From Methylobacterium sp. AMS5 (GTDB lineage: Bacteria > Pseudomonadota > Alphaproteobacteria > Rhizobiales > Beijerinckiaceae), in assembly GCF_001542815.1 (NCBI RefSeq), contig NZ_CP006992.1, forward strand, positions 5,027,501 to 5,091,500: 64,000 bases of DNA. Reading direction: 5' to 3'. The position numbers and the translations under genes were made by a program. The notes beneath the pieces are model-generated. The model ran no database searches. It was not told where the DNA came from and saw nothing but the letters and a program-made list of their open reading frames with translations. Below, piece after piece: positions 52,242 to 62,313 of the stretch (position 1 is the first letter of the stretch; every line of letters begins with the position of its first letter).

Positions 52242-52870
52242 CTCCCGCCCCGGTCTCCGGGTCGGGCATCCTGGGCCTGATCCTGGCCGGCGGCCTGTCG
52301 CGGCGGATGGGTGGGGGCGACAAGCCCCTGCGCCGGCTTGCCGGGCGCACCCTCTTGGAGCGGGTCGCCGAGCGGCTCGGCCCGCAATGCGCCGGCGGGC
52401 TCGCGCTCAGCGCCAACGGCGATCCGGCCCGCTTCCGCGCGGCGTTTTCCGGACCCGTCCTGCCCGACACCGTGCCGGACCATCCGGGGCCGCTTGCCGG
52501 CATCCTCGCCGGGATGGAGGCCGCCGGTAGAGCGGGCCTCACACACATCGTCAGCGTGCCGGGCGACGCGCCCTTCCTGCCCGTGGACTTCGTCGCGCGT
52601 CTCGTCGCGGCCGCGGCTGTGGAGGGCAAGCCGATCGCGCTCGCGGCCTCGGGCGAGCGGCGCCACTTCACCAGCGCGCTCTGGCCGGTCCACTTGCGTG
52701 AGGATCTGCGCGGCTGGCTCGCTTCGGGCGAGCGGCGCGTCGGCGGCTTCATCGAGCGGCATGGGGCGGCGGTGGCCTCCTGGCCGGTCGAGCCGGTCGA
52801 CCCCTTCCTCAACCTCAACGCACCGGAGGATTTGGCCGCGGCCGAAACGCTTCTGGCGCGGGTTCCTTGA
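52238..52870 (+). CDS. mobA: Molybdenum cofactor guanylyltransferase
   Basis: A 210-residue nucleotidyltransferase with the N-terminal LILAGGLSRRMGGGDKPL loop and SVPGDAPFLPVDFVARL metal region, and a C-terminal DPFLNLNAPEDL typical of MobA. It makes the guanine dinucleotide form of Mo cofactor. It starts with GTG overlapping the apbC stop. The IorAB-type enzyme in the window uses a related cytosine form in most family members, so it need not be the client. Confidence 0.87.
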   Translation: MTPAPVSGSGILGLILAGGLSRRMGGGDKPLRRLAGRTLLERVAERLGPQCAGGLALSANGDPARFRAAFSGPVLPDTVPDHPGPLAGILAGMEAAGRAGLTHIVSVPGDAPFLPVDFVARLVAAAAVEGKPIALAASGERRHFTSALWPVHLREDLRGWLASGERRVGGFIERHGAAVASWPVEPVDPFLNLNAPEDLAAAETLLARVP

Positions 52871-52985
52871 CGAGCCGGCAATGCACCGCCGGCAGGCTCG
52901 CGGATGTTGTGCAAGCCCCTCGGAATTCATATTTAAGTAACTGAGACGACGGCCTTTGGCAGGCAGCGGGTCATCCCACTTCTCC

Positions 52986-53100
52986 CCCCTCATCCTGAGG
53001 TGCCGGAGCGAAGCGGAAGCCTTGAGGGATCCTCCAGAACACGCGCGGGATCGGGAGGATCCCTCAAGGCTTCCGCTTCGCGGCACTTCAGGATGAGGGG
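52986..53100. repeat. Long near-perfect intergenic palindrome
   Basis: The left arm (52986-53035, from CCCCTCATCCTGA to GATCCTCC) and right arm (53054-53100) are inverted copies that differ only by one substitution and a 3-base insertion, separated by an 18-base loop. It lies in the 327-base gap between mobA and gyrA. The sequence type (CCTCATCCTGAGG... CTTGAGGGATCCTCC) looks like a dispersed repeat of this bacterial group rather than a simple terminator. Confidence 0.75.
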
Positions 53101-53197
53101 AGCGGTCGGGATTGGCGGCCCGTTGACCCGTCCTTGCTAATCTCCGTCCGTTGGCGTTCCGCCATGGGCGACCGAACGAGAACCCGAGAGAGCGACG

Positions 53198-55933
<2,736 letters not shown>

Positions 55934-56078
55934 TCGAAGGCGTTGCGGAGGGGGCGACATGGCCTCCCCCTCCGCAGCTCGGCAGGAGTTCTCCATCAAA
56001 ATTTTGTGATCGAGGATTATTTTTGGAATTACAGTACCCAGATCTAGTCATGACAGGGTGTTGTTGTCGCGACATCAG

Positions 56079-56094
56079 TGTTGCCGTTATATCA
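56079..56094 (+). promoter_or_regulatory. Second copy of the 16-base leader motif
   Basis: TGTTGCCGTTATATCA, matching 37114-37129 at 15 of 16 bases, lies in an AT-rich stretch (about 55995-56110) 64 bases before the beta-barrel gene. It could contain its promoter -10 (TATATC). Confidence 0.4.
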
Positions 56095-56157
56095 TAGTTT
56101 CCATATCCAGCCGTTGGTAGAGAAAGTGCAGCTTTCCTCACACCTTCGGTTCGAGCC

Positions 56158-56982
56158 GTGCGCAACTCCCTGATTCTCTCCGGCCTCGCGGGCATCCTCC
56201 TCTCCGGGACTGCACTGGCCGCCGACCTGCCGCGCCGCGCCGAGGCGCCGGTCTTCACGCCGATCCCCGTCTTCGCCTGGACGGGCGCGTATTTCGGCGC
56301 CAACGGCGGCTACGCCTACACCGAGAGTGACACGCTGCGGACCACCGGCATCGGTGCGCTCCAGGCCAACGTCACCAACGACCTGCGCCGCGCGAATGTC
56401 GCCCTGCCGAAGGATGGGTTCAGCTTCGGTGGCCAGGCCGGCTACAACTTCCAGCTCACGCCGGGCACCGGCTTCGTCTTCGGCTTCGAGACCGACGCGC
56501 AGTACCTCGATCTGGCGCGCAGCCGCACCGAGACGATCTTCCGACCCGCCATCAACCCGAGCGTGCTGACCAACGTCTACGCCGCCGACCTCGACTTCCT
56601 CGGCACCGTGCGCGGCCGTGTCGGCTACGCCTTCGACCGCGTCCTGGTCTATGGTACCGGCGGCTTCGCCTACGGCACCACCACGCTGGCCGCGGTCTTC
56701 CGCACGGGGACGCCCGTGACCTATGCCGGCGCCCGCTCCGGCCTCGAGACCGGATACGCCTATGGCGGCGGCATCGAGTACGCGATCCCGGCCAATTCCT
56801 TCCTGAATCTCACGGGGTCCCTGCAGATGACGGTCAAGGCCGAGTATCTGCGCTACGACCTCGGCAGCCGCACGGTGCTGATCCCCAGCCGGGGCGGCCC
56901 CGGCGTCGGCTACAACATCGAATCCCGCACCGAGGGCGCTCTGGCCCGCGTCGGCCTGAACTTCGGGTTCGGCACCTATTAA
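56158..56982 (+). CDS. Outer membrane beta-barrel protein (Omp25/RopB-like)
   Basis: A 274-residue porin-like protein with signal peptide ([18 protein letters not shown]). The mature start [58 protein letters not shown] and final GLNFGFGTY are hallmarks of small 8-stranded barrels abundant in Hyphomicrobiales. Starts with GTG. It is followed by a strong terminator and preceded by an AT-rich promoter region, fitting an abundant surface protein. Confidence 0.87.
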   Translation: MRNSLILSGLAGILLSGTALAADLPRRAEAPVFTPIPVFAWTGAYFGANGGYAYTESDTLRTTGIGALQANVTNDLRRANVALPKDGFSFGGQAGYNFQLTPGTGFVFGFETDAQYLDLARSRTETIFRPAINPSVLTNVYAADLDFLGTVRGRVGYAFDRVLVYGTGGFAYGTTTLAAVFRTGTPVTYAGARSGLETGYAYGGGIEYAIPANSFLNLTGSLQMTVKAEYLRYDLGSRTVLIPSRGGPGVGYNIESRTEGALARVGLNFGFGTY

Positions 56983-57052
56983 GCCAGGAAATCGGCGGAG
57001 CGCTCCGGTTCCACCGGAGCCTCCTTTCATCCCCGCCCCATCTCGTTCGCGC

Positions 57053-57080
57053 GGGCGCCCTCCGGGGCGCCCGTTTCTGT
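57053..57080 (+). terminator. Rho-independent terminator after the beta-barrel gene
   Basis: GGGCGCCC (57053-57060) and GGGCGCCC (57065-57072) form an 8-bp stem with loop TCCG, followed by GTTTCTGTT. A weaker stem GCTCCGG/CCGGAGC (57002-57020) precedes it. Confidence 0.7.
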
Positions 57081-57125
57081 TGGCGGCGGTTCCGTTTGTG
57101 GGGAAAATGCTCTAGGCCCGTTCCC

Positions 57126-57629
57126 GTGACGACCCGTACAGCGCTCTACGCCGGTTCCTTCGATCCGGTCACCAACGGCCATCTCGATGTGGTGCGACAG
57201 GCCTGCCGCCTCGTGCCGCGGCTGGTGCTGGCCATCGGCGTGCATCCGGGCAAGGCGCCGCTGTTCACGGCCGAGGAGCGCGCCGCCCTGCTGCGCGAGA
57301 CCTGCGAACCGCTCGCCGCGGCCGAGGGCGCGAGCCTCGAAGTCGTGACTTTCGACGACCTCGCCGTCACGGCCGCCCGGCGCTGCGGCGCACGCCTGTT
57401 CATCCGGGGGCTGCGCGACGGCACCGACCTCGATTACGAGATGCAGCTCGCCGGCATGAACGGCGCGATGGCCCCCGAGGTCCAGACCGTGTTCCTGCCC
57501 GCCTCCACCGGCGTGCGCCCGATCACCGCGACCCTGGTGCGCCAGATCGCGGCCATGGGCGGCGACGTCTCCCCCTTCGTGCCGCCGGTCGTCGCCGCGC
57601 AGCTTGCCGCCCGCTTCGCCAAATCCTGA
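57126..57629 (+). CDS. coaD: Phosphopantetheine adenylyltransferase
   Basis: A 167-residue enzyme of coenzyme A synthesis with the nucleotidyltransferase motifs [18 protein letters not shown] (contains T/HxGH), [20 protein letters not shown], and [17 protein letters not shown] (the ISSTLVR position). GTG is the start; an upstream extension lacks homology. It is the first of a coaD-cyclophilin-x-cyclophilin run reading in one direction. Confidence 0.93.
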   Translation: MTTRTALYAGSFDPVTNGHLDVVRQACRLVPRLVLAIGVHPGKAPLFTAEERAALLRETCEPLAAAEGASLEVVTFDDLAVTAARRCGARLFIRGLRDGTDLDYEMQLAGMNGAMAPEVQTVFLPASTGVRPITATLVRQIAAMGGDVSPFVPPVVAAQLAARFAKS

Positions 57630-57671
57630 TCCTCACCCAATCCTGATTCCCACTACGGAGCTTTAGACCGC

Positions 57672-58214
57672 ATGAATCGCCGCCACGCCGTCCTCGGACT
57701 CGCCCTCTCCGCCATGCTCCTCGCCGCCCCGGCGCGGGCCGGCGAGAACACCGTGCTTCTCGAGACCAAGGACGGGCGGGTCACGATCGAGCTGCGCCCG
57801 GAGATCGCGCCCAAGCACGTCAAGCAGCTCAAGACGCTGATCGGCCAGGGCTTCTACGACGGCCTGAAGTTCCACCGCGTCATCGACGGCTTCATGGTTC
57901 AGACGGGTGATCCCAAGGGCAACGGCACCGGCGGCTCCACCCTGCCCAACATTCCCGCCGAGTTCTCCTCCGCGCCGTTCAAGCGCGGCACGGTCGGCAT
58001 GGCCCGCTCGGGCAGCCCGAACTCGGCCAACTCGCAGTTCTTCATCTGCCTCGGCGACGCGGACTTCCTGAACAACAACTACACCGTCGTCGGCGTGGTC
58101 ACCTCGGGCATGGACGTGGTCGACAAGGTCAAGAAGGGCTCCAAGGCCGATAACGGCTCCGTGCAGAACCCCGACAAGATCGTGAAGATGACGCTCGCCG
58201 GAGGCGGCCAATAG
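57672..58214 (+). CDS. Exported cyclophilin-type peptidyl-prolyl isomerase
   Basis: A 180-residue cyclophilin with a signal peptide (AVLGLALSAMLLAAPARA), so periplasmic. Family motifs: FYDGLKFHRVIDGFMVQTGD (catalytic Arg in FHRV), GTVGMARSGSPNSANSQFFI and LNNNYTVVGVVTSGMDVV. It assists proline-limited folding. A cytosolic cyclophilin lies one gene downstream, suggesting duplication with retargeting. Confidence 0.92.
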   Translation: MNRRHAVLGLALSAMLLAAPARAGENTVLLETKDGRVTIELRPEIAPKHVKQLKTLIGQGFYDGLKFHRVIDGFMVQTGDPKGNGTGGSTLPNIPAEFSSAPFKRGTVGMARSGSPNSANSQFFICLGDADFLNNNYTVVGVVTSGMDVVDKVKKGSKADNGSVQNPDKIVKMTLAGGGQ

Positions 58215-58720
58215 CGGCCCGCCGGCCATCGCGCCGCGGGGTCTGCATCCTTGCGGCCTGCCTTGCCCCGATCATCGCGGGCAGGGCCGATGCGTTCGAG
58301 GGCATTGAGCCCTGGCGCACCCTGCCCCAAACCTTGCGGGGTACGCAGCATGTGCCGCTGCCCGCCGGTGACACGGCGGCGGCCCCGGCCGATACCCTGA
58401 AGGCGCTCTACCCGGCGCTCGCCGCCTGCTGGAAGGCCCCCGAAGGGCTCAGCCGGTTCGAGCGCGCGGAGATCACGGCGCGTCTCTCCCTGCGCCGGGA
58501 CGGCTCGGTGATCGGCACGCCGCAGATCACCTTCGCCAAGACGCCGTTTGCGAACACGCCGGGCGATGCCAGAGCCCGGGACATCCTGATTCGGGCGACG
58601 CTCGACGCGATCGCCCGCTGCACGCCGGTCCGGCTCACCCCGGCTCTCGGCGGAGCCATCGCGGGGCGCCCCCTGGCGCTGCGCTTCATCTACGACGGAC
58701 CCAGAGGACAGGGAATTTAA
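58211..58720 (+). CDS. Exported TonB/TolA-C-like protein with non-canonical start
   Basis: About 169 residues. A convincing signal peptide (RRPSRRGVCILAACLAPIIA, then GRADA) is encoded from 58211, but the frame, open from 58154, has no ATG, GTG or TTG before it; the first canonical start (TTG 58334) lies after the signal. ATA at 58211 overlaps the preceding stop as ATAG, in the place where ATGA would be. The mature part (LAACWKAPEGLSRFERAEIT, LSLRRDGSVIGTPQITF, AIARCTPVRL) resembles TonB/TolA C-terminal domains with two Cys. It lies between two cyclophilins; a role in the envelope is inferred. Confidence 0.65.
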   Translation: MAARRPSRRGVCILAACLAPIIAGRADAFEGIEPWRTLPQTLRGTQHVPLPAGDTAAAPADTLKALYPALAACWKAPEGLSRFERAEITARLSLRRDGSVIGTPQITFAKTPFANTPGDARARDILIRATLDAIARCTPVRLTPALGGAIAGRPLALRFIYDGPRGQGI

Positions 58721-58723
58721 CTC

Positions 58724-59185
58724 ATGGCAGAGACGAACGAGACCATCGTCCTGGAGACCACCAAGGGCCGCGTCGTCATCGCGCTGCGCGCCGACCTCGC
58801 CCCCAACCACGTCGAGCGGATCAAGACGCTGACGACCCAGGGCTTCTACGACGGCGTGCCGTTCCACCGCGTTATCGACGGCTTCATGGCCCAGACCGGC
58901 GACCCGACCGGCACCGGTTCGGGCGGTTCGGAGCTGCCCGACCTCAACGCCGAGTTCAACGCCGAGCCGCATGTGCGCGGCACCTGCTCGATGGCGCGCA
59001 CCAACTTCCCGCACTCGGCGAATTCGCAGTTCTTCATCTGCTTTTCCGACGCGCGCTTCCTCGACCGCCAGTACACGGTGTGGGGCAAGGTGATCGAGGG
59101 CATGGAAGTGGTCGACACGATCAAGCGCGGCGAGCCCGTGCGCGATCCGGACCGGATCGTGAAGGCGACCGTCGCGGCAGCGTAA
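58724..59185 (+). CDS. Cytosolic cyclophilin-type peptidyl-prolyl isomerase
   Basis: A 153-residue cyclophilin without signal peptide: FYDGVPFHRVIDGFMAQTGD, GTCSMARTNFPHSANSQFFI, RQYTVWGKVIEGMEVVDTI. It starts 3 bases after the previous stop, so the run is co-transcribed. It is about 60% alike to the exported paralogue by eye, and functions in cytoplasmic protein folding. Confidence 0.92.
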   Translation: MAETNETIVLETTKGRVVIALRADLAPNHVERIKTLTTQGFYDGVPFHRVIDGFMAQTGDPTGTGSGGSELPDLNAEFNAEPHVRGTCSMARTNFPHSANSQFFICFSDARFLDRQYTVWGKVIEGMEVVDTIKRGEPVRDPDRIVKATVAAA

Positions 59186-59196
59186 GCTTGGTTGTA

Positions 59197-59225
59197 CCCC
59201 TCTCCCCGCTGTGCGGGGAGAGGGG
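59197..59225. terminator. 13-bp perfect hairpin between convergent genes
   Basis: CCCCTCTCCCCGC (59197-59209) pairs with GCGGGGAGAGGGG (59213-59225) around TGT. It lies 11 bases after the cyclophilin stop and before the end of the receiver gene, so it may terminate both. Hairpins of this sequence type are also dispersed repeats in many proteobacteria. Confidence 0.55.
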
Positions 59226-59261
59226 ATGCGCTTCTGATGCTTTGAATGGTCCGGCCGCGGC

Positions 59262-59666
59262 TCAGCTCTCCGGCGGTTCCCTGAGCCCCGCGGCCTCTTC
59301 GAGCCATGTCAGGATTTCCGGTGCCCGCCAGGGCTTGGGCATGAAGGTCGCGGTGACGCGCAGGTCGCTCGGCTGGTCGCCCGCGTCGCCCGAGGTCAGC
59401 AGCAGGCGGATGCGCGGCCACGTCACGCCGATGATCCGCGCGAGTTCGAAGCCGCCGATCGTGCCCGGCGTGCGCACGTCCGAGAACACGACGTCGATCC
59501 CGTCGCCCCGCTGATGCAGGATGTCGAGCGCGCGCTCGGCCGTCTCGGCCTCGATGACCTCGAAGCCCTTCTCCTCCAGCAGCTCGGCTGCGAGGTAGCG
59601 CTCATCGGGTTCATCCTCGACGACGAGAATGACGGGCCGGCGGCCTGTGGGTCGTGCGTCACTCAT
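59262..59666 (-). CDS. Single-domain response regulator (receiver only)
   Basis: A 134-residue CheY-like receiver: acidic pair in ILVVEDEPDERYLAAELLEE, phosphoacceptor Asp in DVVFSDVRTPGTIGG, Thr/Ser in LLLTSGDAGD and Lys in FMPKPWRAPEIL. There is no output domain and no kinase gene next to it. Such proteins commonly pair with HWE or HisKA_2 kinases encoded elsewhere, such as those in this window (inference). Confidence 0.88.
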   Translation of the reverse strand: MSDARPTGRRPVILVVEDEPDERYLAAELLEEKGFEVIEAETAERALDILHQRGDGIDVVFSDVRTPGTIGGFELARIIGVTWPRIRLLLTSGDAGDQPSDLRVTATFMPKPWRAPEILTWLEEAAGLREPPES

Positions 59667-60058
59667 GACTGGTCACTCATGACCCTGATAAATCTGGAGA
59701 GCTCGCGGGAAAAACGCAGACTGCGCATCCCATGCGACAACCTCCGGCAAAGTCCCCGGTAGACAATACGATAGAACGGTGTGGGCAAACGTCTGTCGTT
59801 CATGGGCAACAGCGCCCGGATTTGTTGCGCTCAAGTCCAGTCGGTATGCGGTTTTGCGTGAGATAAGCCGTCGCACCCGCTCTGCGTGCAGGGCTTGATG
59901 CGCCCCGACCCCACCGGTCCGGGGTCAAGTGTGCAGTCGGAATAAAATCCGCATTTTCAACGGGGATGGCAACGCGAGAGCGGTTGACGGGTTAAGGCTC
60001 AGGTGCGTTCACTGTTTGTTCTGAGCGATGCCCTCCCGATCCCCTTCGAACCTGCGCC
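59667..60058. other. Divergent intergenic region holding the SOS promoter
   Basis: About 390 bases. Apart from the LexA box near its right end nothing is recognised; a 67-codon minus-strand frame at 59673-59876 lacks family resemblance and a good ribosome binding site. A moderately AT-rich patch (GGAATAAAATCCGC) at 59940-59955 may mark a promoter. Confidence 0.5.
60007..60021 (+). promoter_or_regulatory. LexA (SOS) box of the imuAB-dnaE2 operon
   Basis: GTTC-ACTGTTT-GTTC fits the alphaproteobacterial LexA operator GTTC-N7-GTTC exactly. It lies 37 bases before imuA, a normal place for repression of the mutagenesis cassette until DNA damage. Confidence 0.9.
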
Positions 60059-60820
60059 ATGCCCCCTTCCCGCTCCTCCGACGTGCCGACGCTGGATGCG
60101 CTACGCCGCCTGACGGAGCGCACCGGGACCGGCAGCGAACCGGCGGATTCGCGCACCCTCCCCTTCGGGGTGACGGGGCTCGACGCAGCTTTGCCCGGTG
60201 GCGGGCTGGCCCTCGGAGCGCTCCATCAGATCCATGAGGGCGGCCCGCGCGGGCGCTACGCCGCCACCGCCGTGCTGTTTGCCGGCGGCATCCTCGCCCG
60301 GCTCGACGGGCCGGTGCTGTGGTGCCTGCACAGCCGCGACCTGTTCGCTCCCGCGCTGGCCCGGGTCGGGCTGCATCCCGACCGGGTGGTCTATTGCGAG
60401 ACGTGGCGGGATGCCGAGGTGCTGCCGGCCATGGAGGAGGGCCTGCGCCATCGAGGGCTGGCCGGCGTCGTCGGCGAACTCACCCGCATGACGCTCACCC
60501 CTTCCCGCCGGCTCCAACTCGCGGCGGAGGGCTCGGGCGTCACCGCGCTCGTCGTGCACCGCCTCTGCGCGGGGGAGGCCGTCGAGCCGGAGCCCAGCGC
60601 CGCGCGAACCCGCTGGCGGGTAGCGCCCGCCCCTTCCGAAGGAACGAGCCGTCGAATGGGCCGGCCGCGCTGGCGGCTCGACTTGCAGCGCTGCCGCGGC
60701 GGGGCGCCGGGGGCTTGGATCGTGGAGGCTTGCGATGCGCAGGGTCGTCTCGCTGTACCTGCCAGCCTGGCCGACCGACCGGCTGCGCCGGAGCGGGGCC
60801 AGCGCCGCGCCGCCGGATGA
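60059..60820 (+). CDS. imuA: ImuA, RecA-like cell division inhibitor/mutagenesis protein
   Basis: A 253-residue RecA/SulA-like protein of the SOS mutagenesis cassette: LPFGVTGLDAALPGGGLALG (degenerate Walker A region), LWCLHSRDLFAPALARVGLH and LEELRHRGLAGVVGELTRM-like helix. ImuA interacts with the ImuB-DnaE2 mutasome. It is under a LexA box, and its 3' end overlaps imuB by 86 bases in another frame. Confidence 0.88.
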   Translation: MPPSRSSDVPTLDALRRLTERTGTGSEPADSRTLPFGVTGLDAALPGGGLALGALHQIHEGGPRGRYAATAVLFAGGILARLDGPVLWCLHSRDLFAPALARVGLHPDRVVYCETWRDAEVLPAMEEGLRHRGLAGVVGELTRMTLTPSRRLQLAAEGSGVTALVVHRLCAGEAVEPEPSAARTRWRVAPAPSEGTSRRMGRPRWRLDLQRCRGGAPGAWIVEACDAQGRLAVPASLADRPAAPERGQRRAAG

Positions 60821-62237
60821 GCCGCTTGCCACCGTGGCGCAGGACGGTGCCCGTCGCGGGCTCGCCGGCGTGGACGCCGCCGCCCGCCGCCTCGGCCTGC
60901 GACCGGGCATGAGCGCGGCCCAGGCGCAAGCGCTGGTGCCGGGCCTTCATCTCGTCCCCGCCGATCCCGAGGCGGATGCGGCGGCCCTGGCGCGGCTCGG
61001 CCTGTGGTGCCAGCGCTACGCGCCGATCGTCGCCCTCGACCCGCCCGACGGCCTGATGATCGACATCACCGGCGCCGCCCATCTCCACGGCGGCGAGGCG
61101 CCCCTGCTCGCCGACCTGTCCGCGCGTCTGGAGCGGTCGGGAATCCTGGCGCGGCTGGCGCTTGCCGACATTCCGGGCTGCGCCTGGGGTGTGGCCCGCT
61201 TCGGCGAGGGCGGGATCGTGCCTCGGGGCGGGGCGGAGCAAGCGATCGCGGGGCTGCCGGTGGCGGCCCTGCGGCTCGGCTTCGAGGCGGTGCGGGCGTT
61301 GCAGGATGTCGGCATCACCCGCGTGGGCCACTGCCTCGACAAGCCGCGGGCCTCGCTCAGGCTGCGCTTCGGTGCCGAGTTGCTGTTCCGCCTCGACCGG
61401 GCGCTGGGCCGCGAGCCGGAGCCGCTGACGGCGCTTGAAGCTCCCGAGACGCCGCGTGTCGCCCTGCGCTTCGCCGAGCCGGTCGGCGCCCGCGAGAGCC
61501 TGGAGCGGGTCGTCGCCGACCTCTGCGCCCGGCTCGTGCCGGAACTGGAGCGGCGCGGCCTCGGCGCGCGCCGGCTCGATCTCGTCTTCGTCCGCGTCGA
61601 TCGCCTCGATCAGGCGATCCGAATCGGCACGGCGGGGCCGAGCCGCGACGCCGCCCACCTCGCCCGGCTGCTCGGCGAGCGCCTCTCTCTGATCGATCCC
61701 GGCTTTGGCATTGAGGAAGCGGTGCTCTCCGCCTCGCGGGTCGAGCCTCTGGCCGAGCGGCAGGACACGCATCTCGCCGCCGGCCCGCAGGCGCCGGACC
61801 TCGCCGCCCTGGTCGATACCCTGCTGGTGCGCCTCGGCGCCGCCCGGGTCTACCGGCTGGCGCCGGTGGAGAGCGACCTGCCCGAGCGGGCGGTGTGCCG
61901 CGTGCCGGCTCTGGCCGCTCCCCTCGGCGCACTCTGGCCCACGGACCTGCCGCGCCCGGCCCGCCTCCTGGCGCCGCCGGAGCCGGTCACGGCGATGGCC
62001 GAGATCCCCGACGCGCCGCCGCTGTTCTTCGTCTGGCGCAACACCCGCCACCGGATCGCCCGGGCCGACGGGCCGGAGCGCATCCTCGGCGAGTGGTGGG
62101 TGGCGGATGCGGAGGCCGACCTGACGCGCGACTATTACCGCGTCGAGACGGAGGCGGGCGAGCGCTTCTGGCTGTTCCGCGACGGACCGATGGAGGCCAA
62201 CGGCCGCTGGTGGCTGCACGGGCTCGGCGAGGCGTGA
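60735..62237 (+). CDS. imuB: ImuB, inactive Y-family polymerase-like clamp adaptor
   Basis: A 500-residue UmuC/DinB-family protein. The N-terminus RVVSLYLPAWPTDRLRR and LMIDITGAAHLHGGEAPLLA show the Y-family fold. The N-terminal catalytic acidic residue is absent (YLPAWPTD), as expected of ImuB, which links DnaE2 to the beta clamp rather than making DNA. The start overlaps imuA. It is the middle gene of the SOS operon. Confidence 0.9.
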   Translation: MRRVVSLYLPAWPTDRLRRSGASAAPPDEPLATVAQDGARRGLAGVDAAARRLGLRPGMSAAQAQALVPGLHLVPADPEADAAALARLGLWCQRYAPIVALDPPDGLMIDITGAAHLHGGEAPLLADLSARLERSGILARLALADIPGCAWGVARFGEGGIVPRGGAEQAIAGLPVAALRLGFEAVRALQDVGITRVGHCLDKPRASLRLRFGAELLFRLDRALGREPEPLTALEAPETPRVALRFAEPVGARESLERVVADLCARLVPELERRGLGARRLDLVFVRVDRLDQAIRIGTAGPSRDAAHLARLLGERLSLIDPGFGIEEAVLSASRVEPLAERQDTHLAAGPQAPDLAALVDTLLVRLGAARVYRLAPVESDLPERAVCRVPALAAPLGALWPTDLPRPARLLAPPEPVTAMAEIPDAPPLFFVWRNTRHRIARADGPERILGEWWVADAEADLTRDYYRVETEAGERFWLFRDGPMEANGRWWLHGLGEA

Positions 62238-62313
62238 CACCGACCCGCGATGATCCATGGCTGGTCGCCCCCGCGACGGCGGGGCGGCGGGCGTCCGACT
62301 TTGGTCGGGAGCG

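Noticed and set aside
59673..59876. A 67-codon minus-strand open frame upstream of the receiver gene
   Set aside because: Weak start region, no family resemblance and unusual composition; treated as non-coding.
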